Part shown: positions 1 to 9,208 of the stretch, piece after piece
How the letters are laid out: each line of letters starts with the position of its first letter
How positions within the stretch are numbered: position 1 is the stretch's first letter
Assembly (NCBI GenBank): GCA_028673005.1
Contig: CM054112.1
Coordinates: 25,285,624 to 25,349,623, forward strand
Direction: 5' to 3'
DNA from: Tanypteryx hageni
Lineage: Eukaryota; Arthropoda; Insecta; Odonata; Petaluridae
DNA: 64,000 nucleotides
Notes under the pieces: generated by a model
Database searches by the model: none
Seen by the model: only the letters and a program-made list of their open reading frames with translations
What the model was told of the DNA's origin: nothing
Made by a program: the position numbers and the translations under genes

Positions 1-1165
1 TTTTCAAATTATTTACAGAGTAGTGAATTTGCATAAATAAACATTTCAATTTTACCATATATGAATTGCCGCGGCCGTTAAAAATTATTTAAATTTAAAC
101 AATTAGAAAAATATTATTTTACTTCTAGAAATGCTACAACTTTAAAATTTGGCTAAAATGTGTAGCATTAGCACCCCATAATGGAGAAAGTATAAAATTT
201 TTAAAATTGCAACATTTGGGGATTTTTAAAAAATATTGTTTTTACATGTGGGAAAAACGAAAATCGCTGCGGAGTTGAAATCTTTAGAATTAAAAGAATA
301 TTTGTAATGAGGAAATGTCTGTCTGAAAAATGAATTTTTTTTCAAGGTGAGATGAAATGCTTGCAGTATGCAAGCACCAACTACTAGTATGTTATATCCT
401 CCTCTGTAAGAGTCGTCGATATATAATGATAACAGGACGATACTAATGTTTAGGCACTTCCAGATGTGCTGAAGATTTGAAATTTTTTTCATAGGTAGGA
501 TATTGTGTAAAACCGACTAGAAAAACGAAAATCATGAGAAAGTGCAACAATGCGGCAGCTAAAAATTCGCAATTGTTTAAACAAATTTTCAAGGTTCATG
601 TATTTCCACATGTGCTACGGAGTTGAAATGTTTTTATAAGTAGAATTCTTAAAAAGACGAAATATGGATTATACAAATTTTGATATTTTTATTTGTTTGG
701 CAGTTAAAAATTCTTAAAATTTAAACAATTACATAACTGTTTAGGTACTACGGAATGAGCTAGGAAGCTGAAATTATCAAATTATTTACATAGTTGTAAA
801 CTTGCACAAATAAACATTTCAATTTTACCATATATGAATTACGGCGGCCGTTAAAAATTATTTAAATTTAATCAATTAGAAAACTATTATTTTACTTCTA
901 GAAGTGCTACAGCTTTAAAATTTGTCTAAAATGTGTAGCATCAGTACCCCATAATGAAGAAAGTGTAAAATTTTTACAATTGCAACATTTGGGGATTGTT
1001 TTAAATTATTATTTTTACATGTGGGAAAAACGAAAATCGCTGCGGAGGTGAAATCTTTAGAATTAAAAGACTATTTGTAATGAGGAAATGTCTGTCTGAA
1101 AAATGAATTTTTTTTCAAGGTGAGATGAAATGCTTGCAGTATGCAAGCACCAACTACTAGTATAT
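1..1165. repeat. 772-bp tandem satellite, about 1.5 units
   Basis: Bases 1-393 recur at about 773-1165 with roughly 90% identity or better; the marker ctactagtat sits at 381 and again at 1153, which gives a 772-bp period. Inside the unit the motif gttaaaaatt plus an aattta-rich stretch recurs near 70, 698 and 843, about 145 bp apart. Phrases such as gcggagttgaaat, gctacggagttgaaat and gctgaagatttgaaat also recur, so the 772-bp unit may itself be built from diverged shorter monomers. The array runs off the left edge of the window and stops at about 1165, just upstream of the LINE. A short reading frame on the minus strand (226-492) has no coding features. Satellite status is inferred from 1.5 visible units. 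Confidence 0.85.
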
Positions 1166-1211
1166 ATATACTCCGACCCTGATGTAGTGCTTTTCTACAG
1201 CTAATCTCTCA

Positions 1212-3074
1212 ATGCTTTTTACGTATCCTAAATGCAAGTGGAAGAACATAAACACTGAAGAAGGCCAAAGAAAGTACAAGGAGTTAAATAATGCTTTAAG
1301 AAGGGAAACAGATAAAGCCAGAGAACAGTGGATAAATGAGAAATGCGAGGAGATTGTCGAATGTGAAAGAATTTGTAGAACAGACCTCATGTATAGCAAA
1401 GCAAGGGAACTATTCAAGAAAAAGGCAAGAAAGATAGGACGTAAAGGAATCATGAACAAAAGTGGTAAAATAGTATCGGAGCCAGACAAGGTAAAGAATG
1501 TCTGGAAAGAATACATTGAGGTTCTGTATGACAAAGAAGGAAAGCCAAGAAATATTGAATTAAATGAAGAAGAGGATGTAGAAGAAGATCAGCTAGGACC
1601 AAGTATTCTCGAGTCTGAAGTTAAAAGAGCAATTGATGACATGAAAAGAAGAAAGGCAGTTGGGAGTGATGATATACCCGTGGACGTTCTTAAGGTTTTG
1701 GGGTCTAAAGCAGTTAAGCAACTCACAAAATTTTTTAACCAAGTATATGATACTGGCGTATGGCCTGAAGATTTTTTAGATGTTGTGATGGTACCACTGG
1801 AGAAAAAGAACAATGCAAAATGTTGTAAGGATTACAGAACTATTAGTTTAATTTCTCATACAGCTAAAGTTCTAACCAGAATAATAACCAAAAGAATTGA
1901 ATGTAAAATAGAAAAGGAGCTGCAAGATAATCAGTTTGGTTTTAGAAGAGGAAGGGGGACTAGAGATGCTATAGGATGTATGAGGATGATGATAGAAAGA
2001 GCGCTAGAAGTCAATAAAGATATGTATTTTTGTTTTGTAGATTGGGAAAAAGCTTTTGACCGAGTGAAATGGGATAAGATGCTGGGTATTTTAAGCAAAA
2101 TAGGAATAGATTGGAAAGATAAAAGACTGCTTAAAAACCTTTACTTTGATCAAAAGATTAGAGTCAGGGTTGAAGGAGAAGAAACAGAAAGTACTTCAAT
2201 AGGGAGGGGAGTGAGGCAGGGTTGTCCTATTTCACCAACGATATTTAATATGTATGCAGAAACAATAACAGAAGAAGCGTTGATGGAAGAGAAAGGATTT
2301 AAGATAGGAGGTGAAAGTATTACCACCATTAAATACGCAGATGATCAGGGCTTAATAGCAGAAGGCGAGAAAGAGCTTCAGAGGATGACAGACAGACTAG
2401 TTGAGGTTGGCCAACAATATGGAATGAAGATCAATACAGAAAAAACGAAAGTCATGGTGGTTTCAAAGGAACATAAAGAATTAAATATAATGGTAAATGG
2501 CCAAAAATTGGAACAAGTAAGTAGTTTCAAATATCTCGGCAGTATTTTAGCACAGGATGGAAGTAGTACACAGGACATCAGAAGTAGGATTGCAATGGCA
2601 AAAGCAGCATTTAACGAGAAGAAGGAGCTTCTCACAAGCAAGAAAATAAATCTAGAAACAAGGAAGAAATTAGCAAAATGCTACATATGGAGCATAGCTC
2701 TTTATGGTGCAGAGACGTGGACGATAAGGAGAAAGGAGGAAAAATATTTAGAAAGTTTTGAGATGTGGGTATGGAGAAGAATGATGAAAGTGAAATGGAC
2801 AGAGAGGAAGAGAAACGAAGAAGTATTAGAAGTGGTGGGAGAAGATAGGATGCTAATAAAAACAATCAGGAAAAGAAAAGCAAATTGGATAGGGCACATA
2901 TTGAGAAGACAGTGTTTACAAAGGACGATCTTAGAAGGAAAAATTAGTGAAAAAAGAGGAAGAGGGAGAAAAAGAATAGGAATATTAGATAATATAAAGC
3001 AGGGATATACTACTTATAGAGGTATAAAAGAGGCTTCTAGGGAGAGAGAGAAATGGAGGCAGCGATTCAGTTAA
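1212..3074 (+). CDS. RTE LINE reverse transcriptase, N-truncated but open
   Basis: A 620-residue open frame. Only residues from about 10 on (W at 1239) belong to the element; the ATG at 1212 and the first nine codons come from flanking DNA, so this is not the native start. The reverse transcriptase core is complete: FRRGRGTRDAIG near residues 244-255, VDWEKAFDRV near 276-285 with the first catalytic Asp, GVRQGCPISPTIFNMY near 333-348, and the catalytic YADD near 375-378. A C-terminal thumb/connector region with LYGAETWT, FEMWVWRRMMK and WIGHILRR follows, then a basic KRGRGRKR stretch near the end. The upstream endonuclease domain is absent. No internal stop or frameshift is seen, unlike the related copy at 42408-44535. 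The protein would act in target-primed reverse transcription, but this copy cannot be autonomous. Confidence 0.85.
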   Translation: MLFTYPKCKWKNINTEEGQRKYKELNNALRRETDKAREQWINEKCEEIVECERICRTDLMYSKARELFKKKARKIGRKGIMNKSGKIVSEPDKVKNVWKEYIEVLYDKEGKPRNIELNEEEDVEEDQLGPSILESEVKRAIDDMKRRKAVGSDDIPVDVLKVLGSKAVKQLTKFFNQVYDTGVWPEDFLDVVMVPLEKKNNAKCCKDYRTISLISHTAKVLTRIITKRIECKIEKELQDNQFGFRRGRGTRDAIGCMRMMIERALEVNKDMYFCFVDWEKAFDRVKWDKMLGILSKIGIDWKDKRLLKNLYFDQKIRVRVEGEETESTSIGRGVRQGCPISPTIFNMYAETITEEALMEEKGFKIGGESITTIKYADDQGLIAEGEKELQRMTDRLVEVGQQYGMKINTEKTKVMVVSKEHKELNIMVNGQKLEQVSSFKYLGSILAQDGSSTQDIRSRIAMAKAAFNEKKELLTSKKINLETRKKLAKCYIWSIALYGAETWTIRRKEEKYLESFEMWVWRRMMKVKWTERKRNEEVLEVVGEDRMLIKTIRKRKANWIGHILRRQCLQRTILEGKISEKRGRGRKRIGILDNIKQGYTTYRGIKEASREREKWRQRFS

Positions 3075-3107
3075 AACCTGTCTTCGGACAGAAGCATGAT
3101 GATGATG
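1239..3107 (+). mobile_element. 5'-truncated RTE-clade LINE, copy 1
   Basis: A non-LTR retrotransposon copy bounded by a 9-bp target-site duplication, aaatgcaag, at 1230-1238 and 3108-3116. It begins mid-ORF, so the N-terminal apurinic-type endonuclease is lost, and ends in a (TGA)n tail just after 3100, the usual RTE style of 3' end. The 3' UTR is only about 33 bp and holds a hairpin with a UUCG loop (3078-3091). The clade call rests on the RT-to-tail organisation (LYGAETWT, FEMWVWRRM, WIGHILRR, KRGRGRKR), which is typical of RTE/BovB-like proteins. The copy looks young because its frame is open. Confidence 0.88.
3078..3091 (+). other. 3' UTR hairpin with UUCG tetraloop (RTE copy 1)
   Basis: CTGTC-TTCG-GACAG: five base pairs closing a C(UUCG)G loop, placed between the stop codon and the TGA-repeat tail. 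The related copy at 44506-44519 keeps the stem and has UACG in the loop. It probably marks the RNA end recognised by the element's reverse transcriptase; that role is inferred. Confidence 0.6.
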
Positions 3108-3116
3108 AAATGCAAG

Positions 3117-6100
3117 GTTGTTGTGTAATTATTTTAATGTATTCCATGTCTTTCTCCTTAAATTGTATTTATTTGTACGTCCTGTTGAATAATCCTTATA
3201 TTTAAGAAAGAAACATTTATTAGCTTAACAAATTGTCTGTTATTGATTTACATTTATCACAGCTGAAATTTTTTTTAGTGTGTATTTGCTCTCTTTCATT
3301 GGTTAGAGTTTATTTTAAATTTAATTAGTTTTCTAGACATCCTGCGAATATGCTTCTCTACAGAGATTGTAGTCCAAGGCAGCCAAACATCAAGTACGCT
3401 CGTACTGACGAACATATTTGAGACACGTTTTGCGTTCGACGCGGCCAAATATATCTCTCTGAACACATTTTACAACCTGTCATCCTCCGAGCGGATGAGA
3501 GGCCAAAAACCCATAGCCGCATCGCGCTCGGAATCAACCTTGTCGCATTACGAGATCCTCCAGACAACGCCAACGCGCCCGTCATTTACCTCTCCTCCTC
3601 TCTCCGTTCGATCTGCCTTCTCGGCTGAAAGGGGAGAGGGTGTTGGGGGTGGTGGAGGGGAGGGAGGGAGAGCTAGAGAAGAGAGTTGGGCTCCGAGTCA
3701 GTCTGAAAAATCGCTCCACTTTAGCGCCCCTTCTGCACTTGGCTCCTTCTCTTTATCCCTCCCTCTTTCTCTTAACGGCCCCTCTGGAGCCTTCCAGAAG
3801 ACCTCGACGGATAGGCTCATATATGCTCCGCGATATTTCAGGGCTCTTTTCCTTCTCCTCCCCACTGCCCTTCCTCTTCTACTTCACTTGCCCCCCTCAG
3901 ACGAGGAAAATGTATGCTGCCCTACGAGCCTACTTAAAAATGACTCGGGACAGTTGTCATTCTCCCACTCATGCCGCACTGTTCGTTCGCGTGTTATATG
4001 GCGCGCTTTCGTCCGTCACGGTTCCATATCTCGGTTTCGAATCAAACGTTGAAAAAAATCTTGGATCTTGGGAAGTAAAATTTTGTCGCTTGAGAAAAAT
4101 CCTTTTTCATTCCATTTCGCGGATTGCTTTCTCGGAAGGGGTGGGGAAAGGGAGACGGCTAAAAATAGATAGTTCAATTGTCGGAACATAGTTTCTTCGT
4201 TTGAATTGAAATAAATATTTATGGGATTAATTTTACGGTGTTAATTATTTGTTGTGGGTTGACCTAAAGTTCCAATCTATCTATAGGTTAATCCGAATAT
4301 TAGAGCTTTCAGTTTGTCAGGAGCAATATAGTTAATCTCTTGCGATAATTCGTAATTGGCGAAAACGAAAAATGTTATGCTGTTGCGCTGGAAGAAAACG
4401 AGGTAGAATATTTGATGTAATTTTTACAGATCACATTAGCCTAAGCCTAAAAATACCAGTAAACGCGTCTACATTATGCAACACCGCCACTCTTTCCATT
4501 CGCTTCTTTCGTATAATCCTTCGTCTTCCTCTTTGAACGTCTCAATCTCCTCCGTATCCCCTCTTCCCCACTCCCGCTCGCATGCTGACGTATCACTTTA
4601 CAAAACCTATTTCGGGCGTTAATTAAATCTCTCTTTTATTCTTCACCGATGGCGTCGGTTGAGATATTCAGATATCGTCGCGATGACGCGATATCGCATC
4701 GGTAGAAGCTGTAAATCTCCGGAATGCGGAGCCAAATTAAAAACTATCTCTGGAGAGATGCGCAATTGATGAATAGCTTGCGAGGGATACGTTTTGTTCC
4801 ATTTAATTCCGGCCTTTTAGTTTCTCATTTGATGTCTCGGTATATCGAGGATTGGCATCCGCGATGACTCTCCAAATCTGAATCGCTATCGCTTGCGGCT
4901 GCACCGCTGCGACTTCGATGGATCGCTGGTATAGATGGGCTGTTATCGATGGGTGCTTTAGCTGGCTATTGTTTTTTTCTTAACGCTCGCTTCTTCGTTT
5001 CCCGCGCCTCCTTTGGCGTTCGTCCTTCCCTCTGCTGGCGGTGAACGCGGCACAAATCATCCTCTTTCATATTTTCACGTCAACGTTCTAACCGGTGGTA
5101 TTTTAATATCTTCAACTGTTCTCAATCTTGTCTGGGACCATTATGGAGCAGGTTTCGTCCCGTTATCGCCGGATATCTGTGATGGATGTGGGAAGGTAGG
5201 ATTCTGTCTTTGATGGACTGTGGTGATTTGGGTCTTGCTTTGTGCACGGTCGATGATTTCGTTTTCCGTCTTGAAATACCGTTCTCGAACAAGTTGCGCG
5301 TTTTCGTAGGTGTCAGTGTTTGTGTATTTAGCACGTCATGTGAACAAAATTGTATCACTTTGTCCTGCTGTTTCTCCTTTCTCAACCTATGTATGTAATG
5401 AACGGTTATTGGTTTCCAACTCGGAGAATTCCATAGAAAACATACTTCAACCTATTATATCAGAGAGAGTAATTGTAGGTTTTGTTAGTTCTTCGAATTC
5501 TGCTGATAACTGAAAAAATGTTTTATTGTAGAATACTTTTTGGACCAACAATATTGTCTAGTTTTTACCAGTGAAACGTTTTTCTGGACAAGAATTAATT
5601 TTAATTTTCCATGCACAGTCATTTTGGTCATGTTTGCGTTGATATATAACTACCGAAATGCCGTTTTATTGTGGTATGAACGTGTATGGTATATCTGAAA
5701 CTATGTATAATTTATTTATAATTGTCTAAAAATATTGGATCTCTGCTTGGGATAACCGGTTGTTTAAATGGATATAATAGAATTAAACTCCGATTTATAC
5801 TAATTTTACTCTGAAAAAGGTTCTATTGTTTCACATTTCAAGGGCCTTGATTAATCACCGAAAATTGCTGCATAACCCTCCAGGAGTGTTTAGGTAGAGG
5901 CTGGTTTAGGTAAGATAATGCGCACACTGCGATTTTTTCCGGTCAGTCTTATTTCAGCTCAGAAAGAATTCAAAGACAAAATGCACAAATTTAGATTGGC
6001 ATATGCATCATCATCCGGCGGGAGCATGATGCTGTTAAGGTTGGCGAATGCCTTTTTATCCGGTGGGATTATCCTACTTGAATGTATCAGGAAAAATCTG

Positions 6101-7590
6101 AAAACCTTAATGTAGAATAGTTATAAAATGATTGATTTTTCAAAATAAAAATTTTCCCATAAGAAATACATTGCCTCACCGTTTATATCCATAACATTGC
6201 TTTATTAAATTTGTTAGAATTAAGATACAAACTTGAGACTTGGACGTTTGTACGGTCGATTGAGCGAAGTGTAGGTATTTTCTCGAAGACAGAACCCGAA
6301 TTAGCTTATAAATCGTTTGATGCCAGAAAAAAAACGAGTTTTTTTCAAGATTTTAACAAATTCTGATTCCATGGAAACGTCCAATGCATTTAAATGGTAC
6401 AATACTTTTAAATGGGAGCGAGGGGATTCAATACTTTTAAATGGAAGTGAGATATTTTATACCCTGAAATTATGAAACAAGAAGAAAGAGGGAAATCTAT
6501 TTTAATTGCGATTTTATAAAATAATTTGATTATTTTAATATAAAAAATATGGTAAGGTTCTTCTAATTTTATTTCTTAAAAGATAAATGTTACCTGTAGA
6601 AATTAATGTTTTTCGGTCCTTTTCCATTTTCCTTCCACCGTCACATCCAGGTTGCAAGCAACGAGGCAACGGGCAGACTAGTATTATACGTAATTAATTA
6701 TTGAAATGCAGTCATCCTATTTAATAGATATCGAGATTGACATTTCGTAATATATTATGTGAAAAATGAGTTGCTATTTTCTACCTGGCATATATTCGAT
6801 TCTGTGGAATACATTTCTTAATAACAGGGGAAACATTTGATAGAATCAATGAAATTCTGTAGTATTTGGTAAAATAATTACACAGACTCGTAAATAACAT
6901 GTTATTGCGTAATTAATTTTAGCTTGAGTACTAATTCGCAATTCAACAGAGGTCTAATTCCATGTTCATATATTTGCATTTCTGTCACAAATATGGCTTC
7001 CATTTTCTAATAAAAACGTAAAAAATATTACTTGGTTCATTAGAATTGCGCTTTATATCTTTTTTAGTATTTTTTCATTAGTTGATTACTAAAGACAGTT
7101 ATTACTTCATAGCCAAACAAGATATAGTCAGTTGAATTTGCAAAGCAAATTACTACAAAACATTAGCTTTAAATACTTCTTTACCAAACTTGTCATTTTG
7201 CTAAGTTATGTTCATATGGTTTTTAGAATTGTGCAGTTTGGAATTAGCTTTTACATCGCATTCATGGTTTCCTCATGCGAATATTTCAAGCGAATTGAAT
7301 GAGGCACAATCATGTGTTTTATGATTGTTTCTGCATAGTAATAATCAGATTATTCCCATGTGGTATATTCACGTGCGTTGCGCGAATGCCGTGGACATAT
7401 CTCATCGGTGCAGGACTTGAGGGTGCACGCATTTCTCCAACGGTCGGATCAGCGTCGGCTGCATATATTGGCGATCGTTAAAGAGAAACGCATAAAGAAA
7501 CAAACATCCCTTCGGCGAGAGGTGTTTCAAGACACGGTCGCATGCGCTTTCAATCCTGCTTCTTGCGCGCATGTTGAAACAGCGGCGTAG
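3117..7590. other. Unique non-coding DNA with a CpG-richer patch
   Basis: No recognisable gene. About 3340-4190 and 4490-5200 are more CpG-rich than the surroundings; the open frames of 183-185 codons at 3495-4191 overlap each other in different frames and are low-complexity (G/E/R- or S/P/L-rich), so they are not called. The rest is AT-rich with small local duplications, for example tccggcggga/tccggtggga at about 6016 and 6059, and aatacttttaaatgg at about 6400 and 6430. The CpG-rich part could be regulatory, but I see no core promoter elements that settle it. Confidence 0.5.
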
Positions 7591-7599
7591 CAGTCCGGT

Positions 7600-8480
7600 C
7601 TACAGCTAGGGAAGGGGACTGGAGGGCAAAAAGGAGGGAGACAGCCCAGGAGGGAGAGCGGGACTCCTCCAATACACCTGCCCCGACCCATACCACTCGC
7701 TCGGCGACTCCTACCGCCGCATCTTTCTTTTTTTCCGCTCCACCCTCTTTCTTTACTCCCTCGTTCTTTTTGGTCTTACCTCCTTCGCCCTTCTCCCCTT
7801 CTATCTCCCTCTCCTCCCCTCGAGCCGGGCACCATCCCCGACCACTCCTGTTTTCGCGATTAATTTCCGATGGGAGACCCTCTCTGGATTCTGCTCCCGT
7901 AGCGGGCTACTCGTGGGAAAGGCGGACTCGAATCCGATGGAGAAGGGAGAGAGGATAGGAGAGATGGGAAACGGGAGGGTGGAGCGAAGAGAGGGAAAGG
8001 AGAATGGGATGCGGAGAGGGAATGGATGAATGACTTGCAAAGAGAAGAGTGATGGAGAAGTCGAATGGGTGGAGGCGAATAGGGAAGAGAAGGGAGCTAG
8101 TAAGAATCGAGGGAAGGAATAAAGGATGAGGGAAAGGTACGAATGAGTAGAAACAGAGGAGAGGGAGTACTTGGAATAGGATAAAATGAAAATTGCTGGA
8201 TAAAAGGGAAGAATCCAAAGAAGTCGTGTAATAAAGAGGGAAATATGAGAGCGTGCAAGTGGCAGAGGAGTAAAAGGAGACCATTTGTAGAGTAAAAAGA
8301 TGGTAGAAGCACAGAAGAATTGGAAGGAGTGGAGAGAAGAACAAGAATCAAAAAATAAATTCGATGAAGGTAGGAAATGTCGTTTAGCGGAGTGTGAGGA
8401 GTTTCAAGGAAAGTGGAGAGGGAGAATGAGGGTAAGGCAGTGGTCTCAAAGAAGTCGGATTGCCTGTTCATTTGATGAGG
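7600..8480. repeat. Strand-asymmetric pyrimidine tract then long purine tract
   Basis: About 7690-7830 is C/T-rich on the plus strand and about 7930-8450 is strongly G/A-rich. The purine block is about 500 bp long with few interruptions and is not a simple repeat of one unit. The long minus-strand frames here (7907-8344, 8097-8471) are Ser/Leu/Pro/Phe low-complexity shadows of this bias. No gene is called. Confidence 0.7.
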
Positions 8481-8927
8481 TCCTCTAATTACTGTAAAAG
8501 AAAACGGGACGGGACGATCACGAAGAGAGACTATTTAATGTATAAATATTCAATATTTATGAATTGTAATTTTATTATTAAAAGTATGCAACATTCAGTG
8601 GAATTTGCACTTCAACAAAATGCTGACACTCATTATTGCTTAAACTTATCTGCATCTCGCCATATATCTTGAAATTATTATCTAACAACCGTGTGATTCA
8701 TATTGGAGACCACTAGGGGAATCAAAGATAAGTCAGAAAATGAAATGAAGTTAGGTATTACACCTAACATCATTTGTCCGATAAGAGAAGAAATGAAAGG
8801 AGATGGAAGTTGACAGAATTGAATTAACGAAGTGGAGAAAATGGTAAAAACAAGCAACGAGTCTGGTGAAGATAAAGGCAATAACAACAAATAAATGTCG
8901 AGTAGTAGGAAATGAAGATTATCAGGA

Positions 8928-8928
<1 letters not shown>
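8481..8928. other. No recognisable feature
   Basis: AT-rich sequence passing into a moderately purine-rich stretch from about 8700. No open frame or repeat that I can identify. Confidence 0.5.

Positions 8929-8984
<56 letters not shown>
8929..8984. repeat. (TA)28 microsatellite
   Basis: Uninterrupted TA dinucleotides for 56 bp. It encodes an artefactual IY-repeat frame on the minus strand. Confidence 0.97.
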
Positions 8985-8986
<2 letters not shown>

Positions 8987-9150
8987 CATAGGCCCGATAA
9001 GCTTGCGTGTGTTTTTGTGTTCGTGTGTTTTACGTGTCTCTTCGACGCCCCCAGCAGCCTGCCAGCTTGGTCCTCAACTTGGTGAGTGTCCGCTGGGCTT
9101 CCCTCAACACCTTGTTGCCACCCTCATCACTACCTTTTCTTTTCCTTTAG

Positions 9151-9154
<4 letters not shown>
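8985..9154. other. 170-bp GC-richer segment between two (TA)n arrays
   Basis: Begins ggcataggcccgataagctt and ends in a polypyrimidine run followed by ag (ccttttcttttcctttag), then the second TA array. It contrasts with the AT-rich surroundings and may be an inserted fragment, but no terminal repeats or duplication were found. Confidence 0.35.

Positions 9155-9202
<48 letters not shown>
9155..9202. repeat. (TA)24 microsatellite
   Basis: TA dinucleotides for about 48 bp, ending in the imperfect tacatataca. Confidence 0.95.

Positions 9203-9208
<6 letters not shown>

Noticed and set aside
1..1165. CRISPR-like or regularly spaced short repeat array
   Set aside because: The unit is 772 bp with diverged inner motifs, not short identical repeats with unique spacers, and the window is eukaryotic.
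1157..2899. Several minus-strand frames opposite the RTE ORF
   Set aside because: Shadows of the purine-rich coding strand of the LINE.
3495..4191. Overlapping 183-185 codon plus-strand frames
   Set aside because: They overlap in different frames, are low-complexity and show no domain; the region is simply GC-rich with few stops.
4630..4740. gatatcgtcgcgatgacgcgatatcg as a strong palindrome
   Set aside because: Only imperfectly symmetric on close reading and without a partner copy.
7801..8471. Long minus-strand Leu/Ser/Phe frames that could suggest membrane proteins
   Set aside because: Translation of a pure purine/pyrimidine tract gives such residues; no start context, domain or conservation sign.
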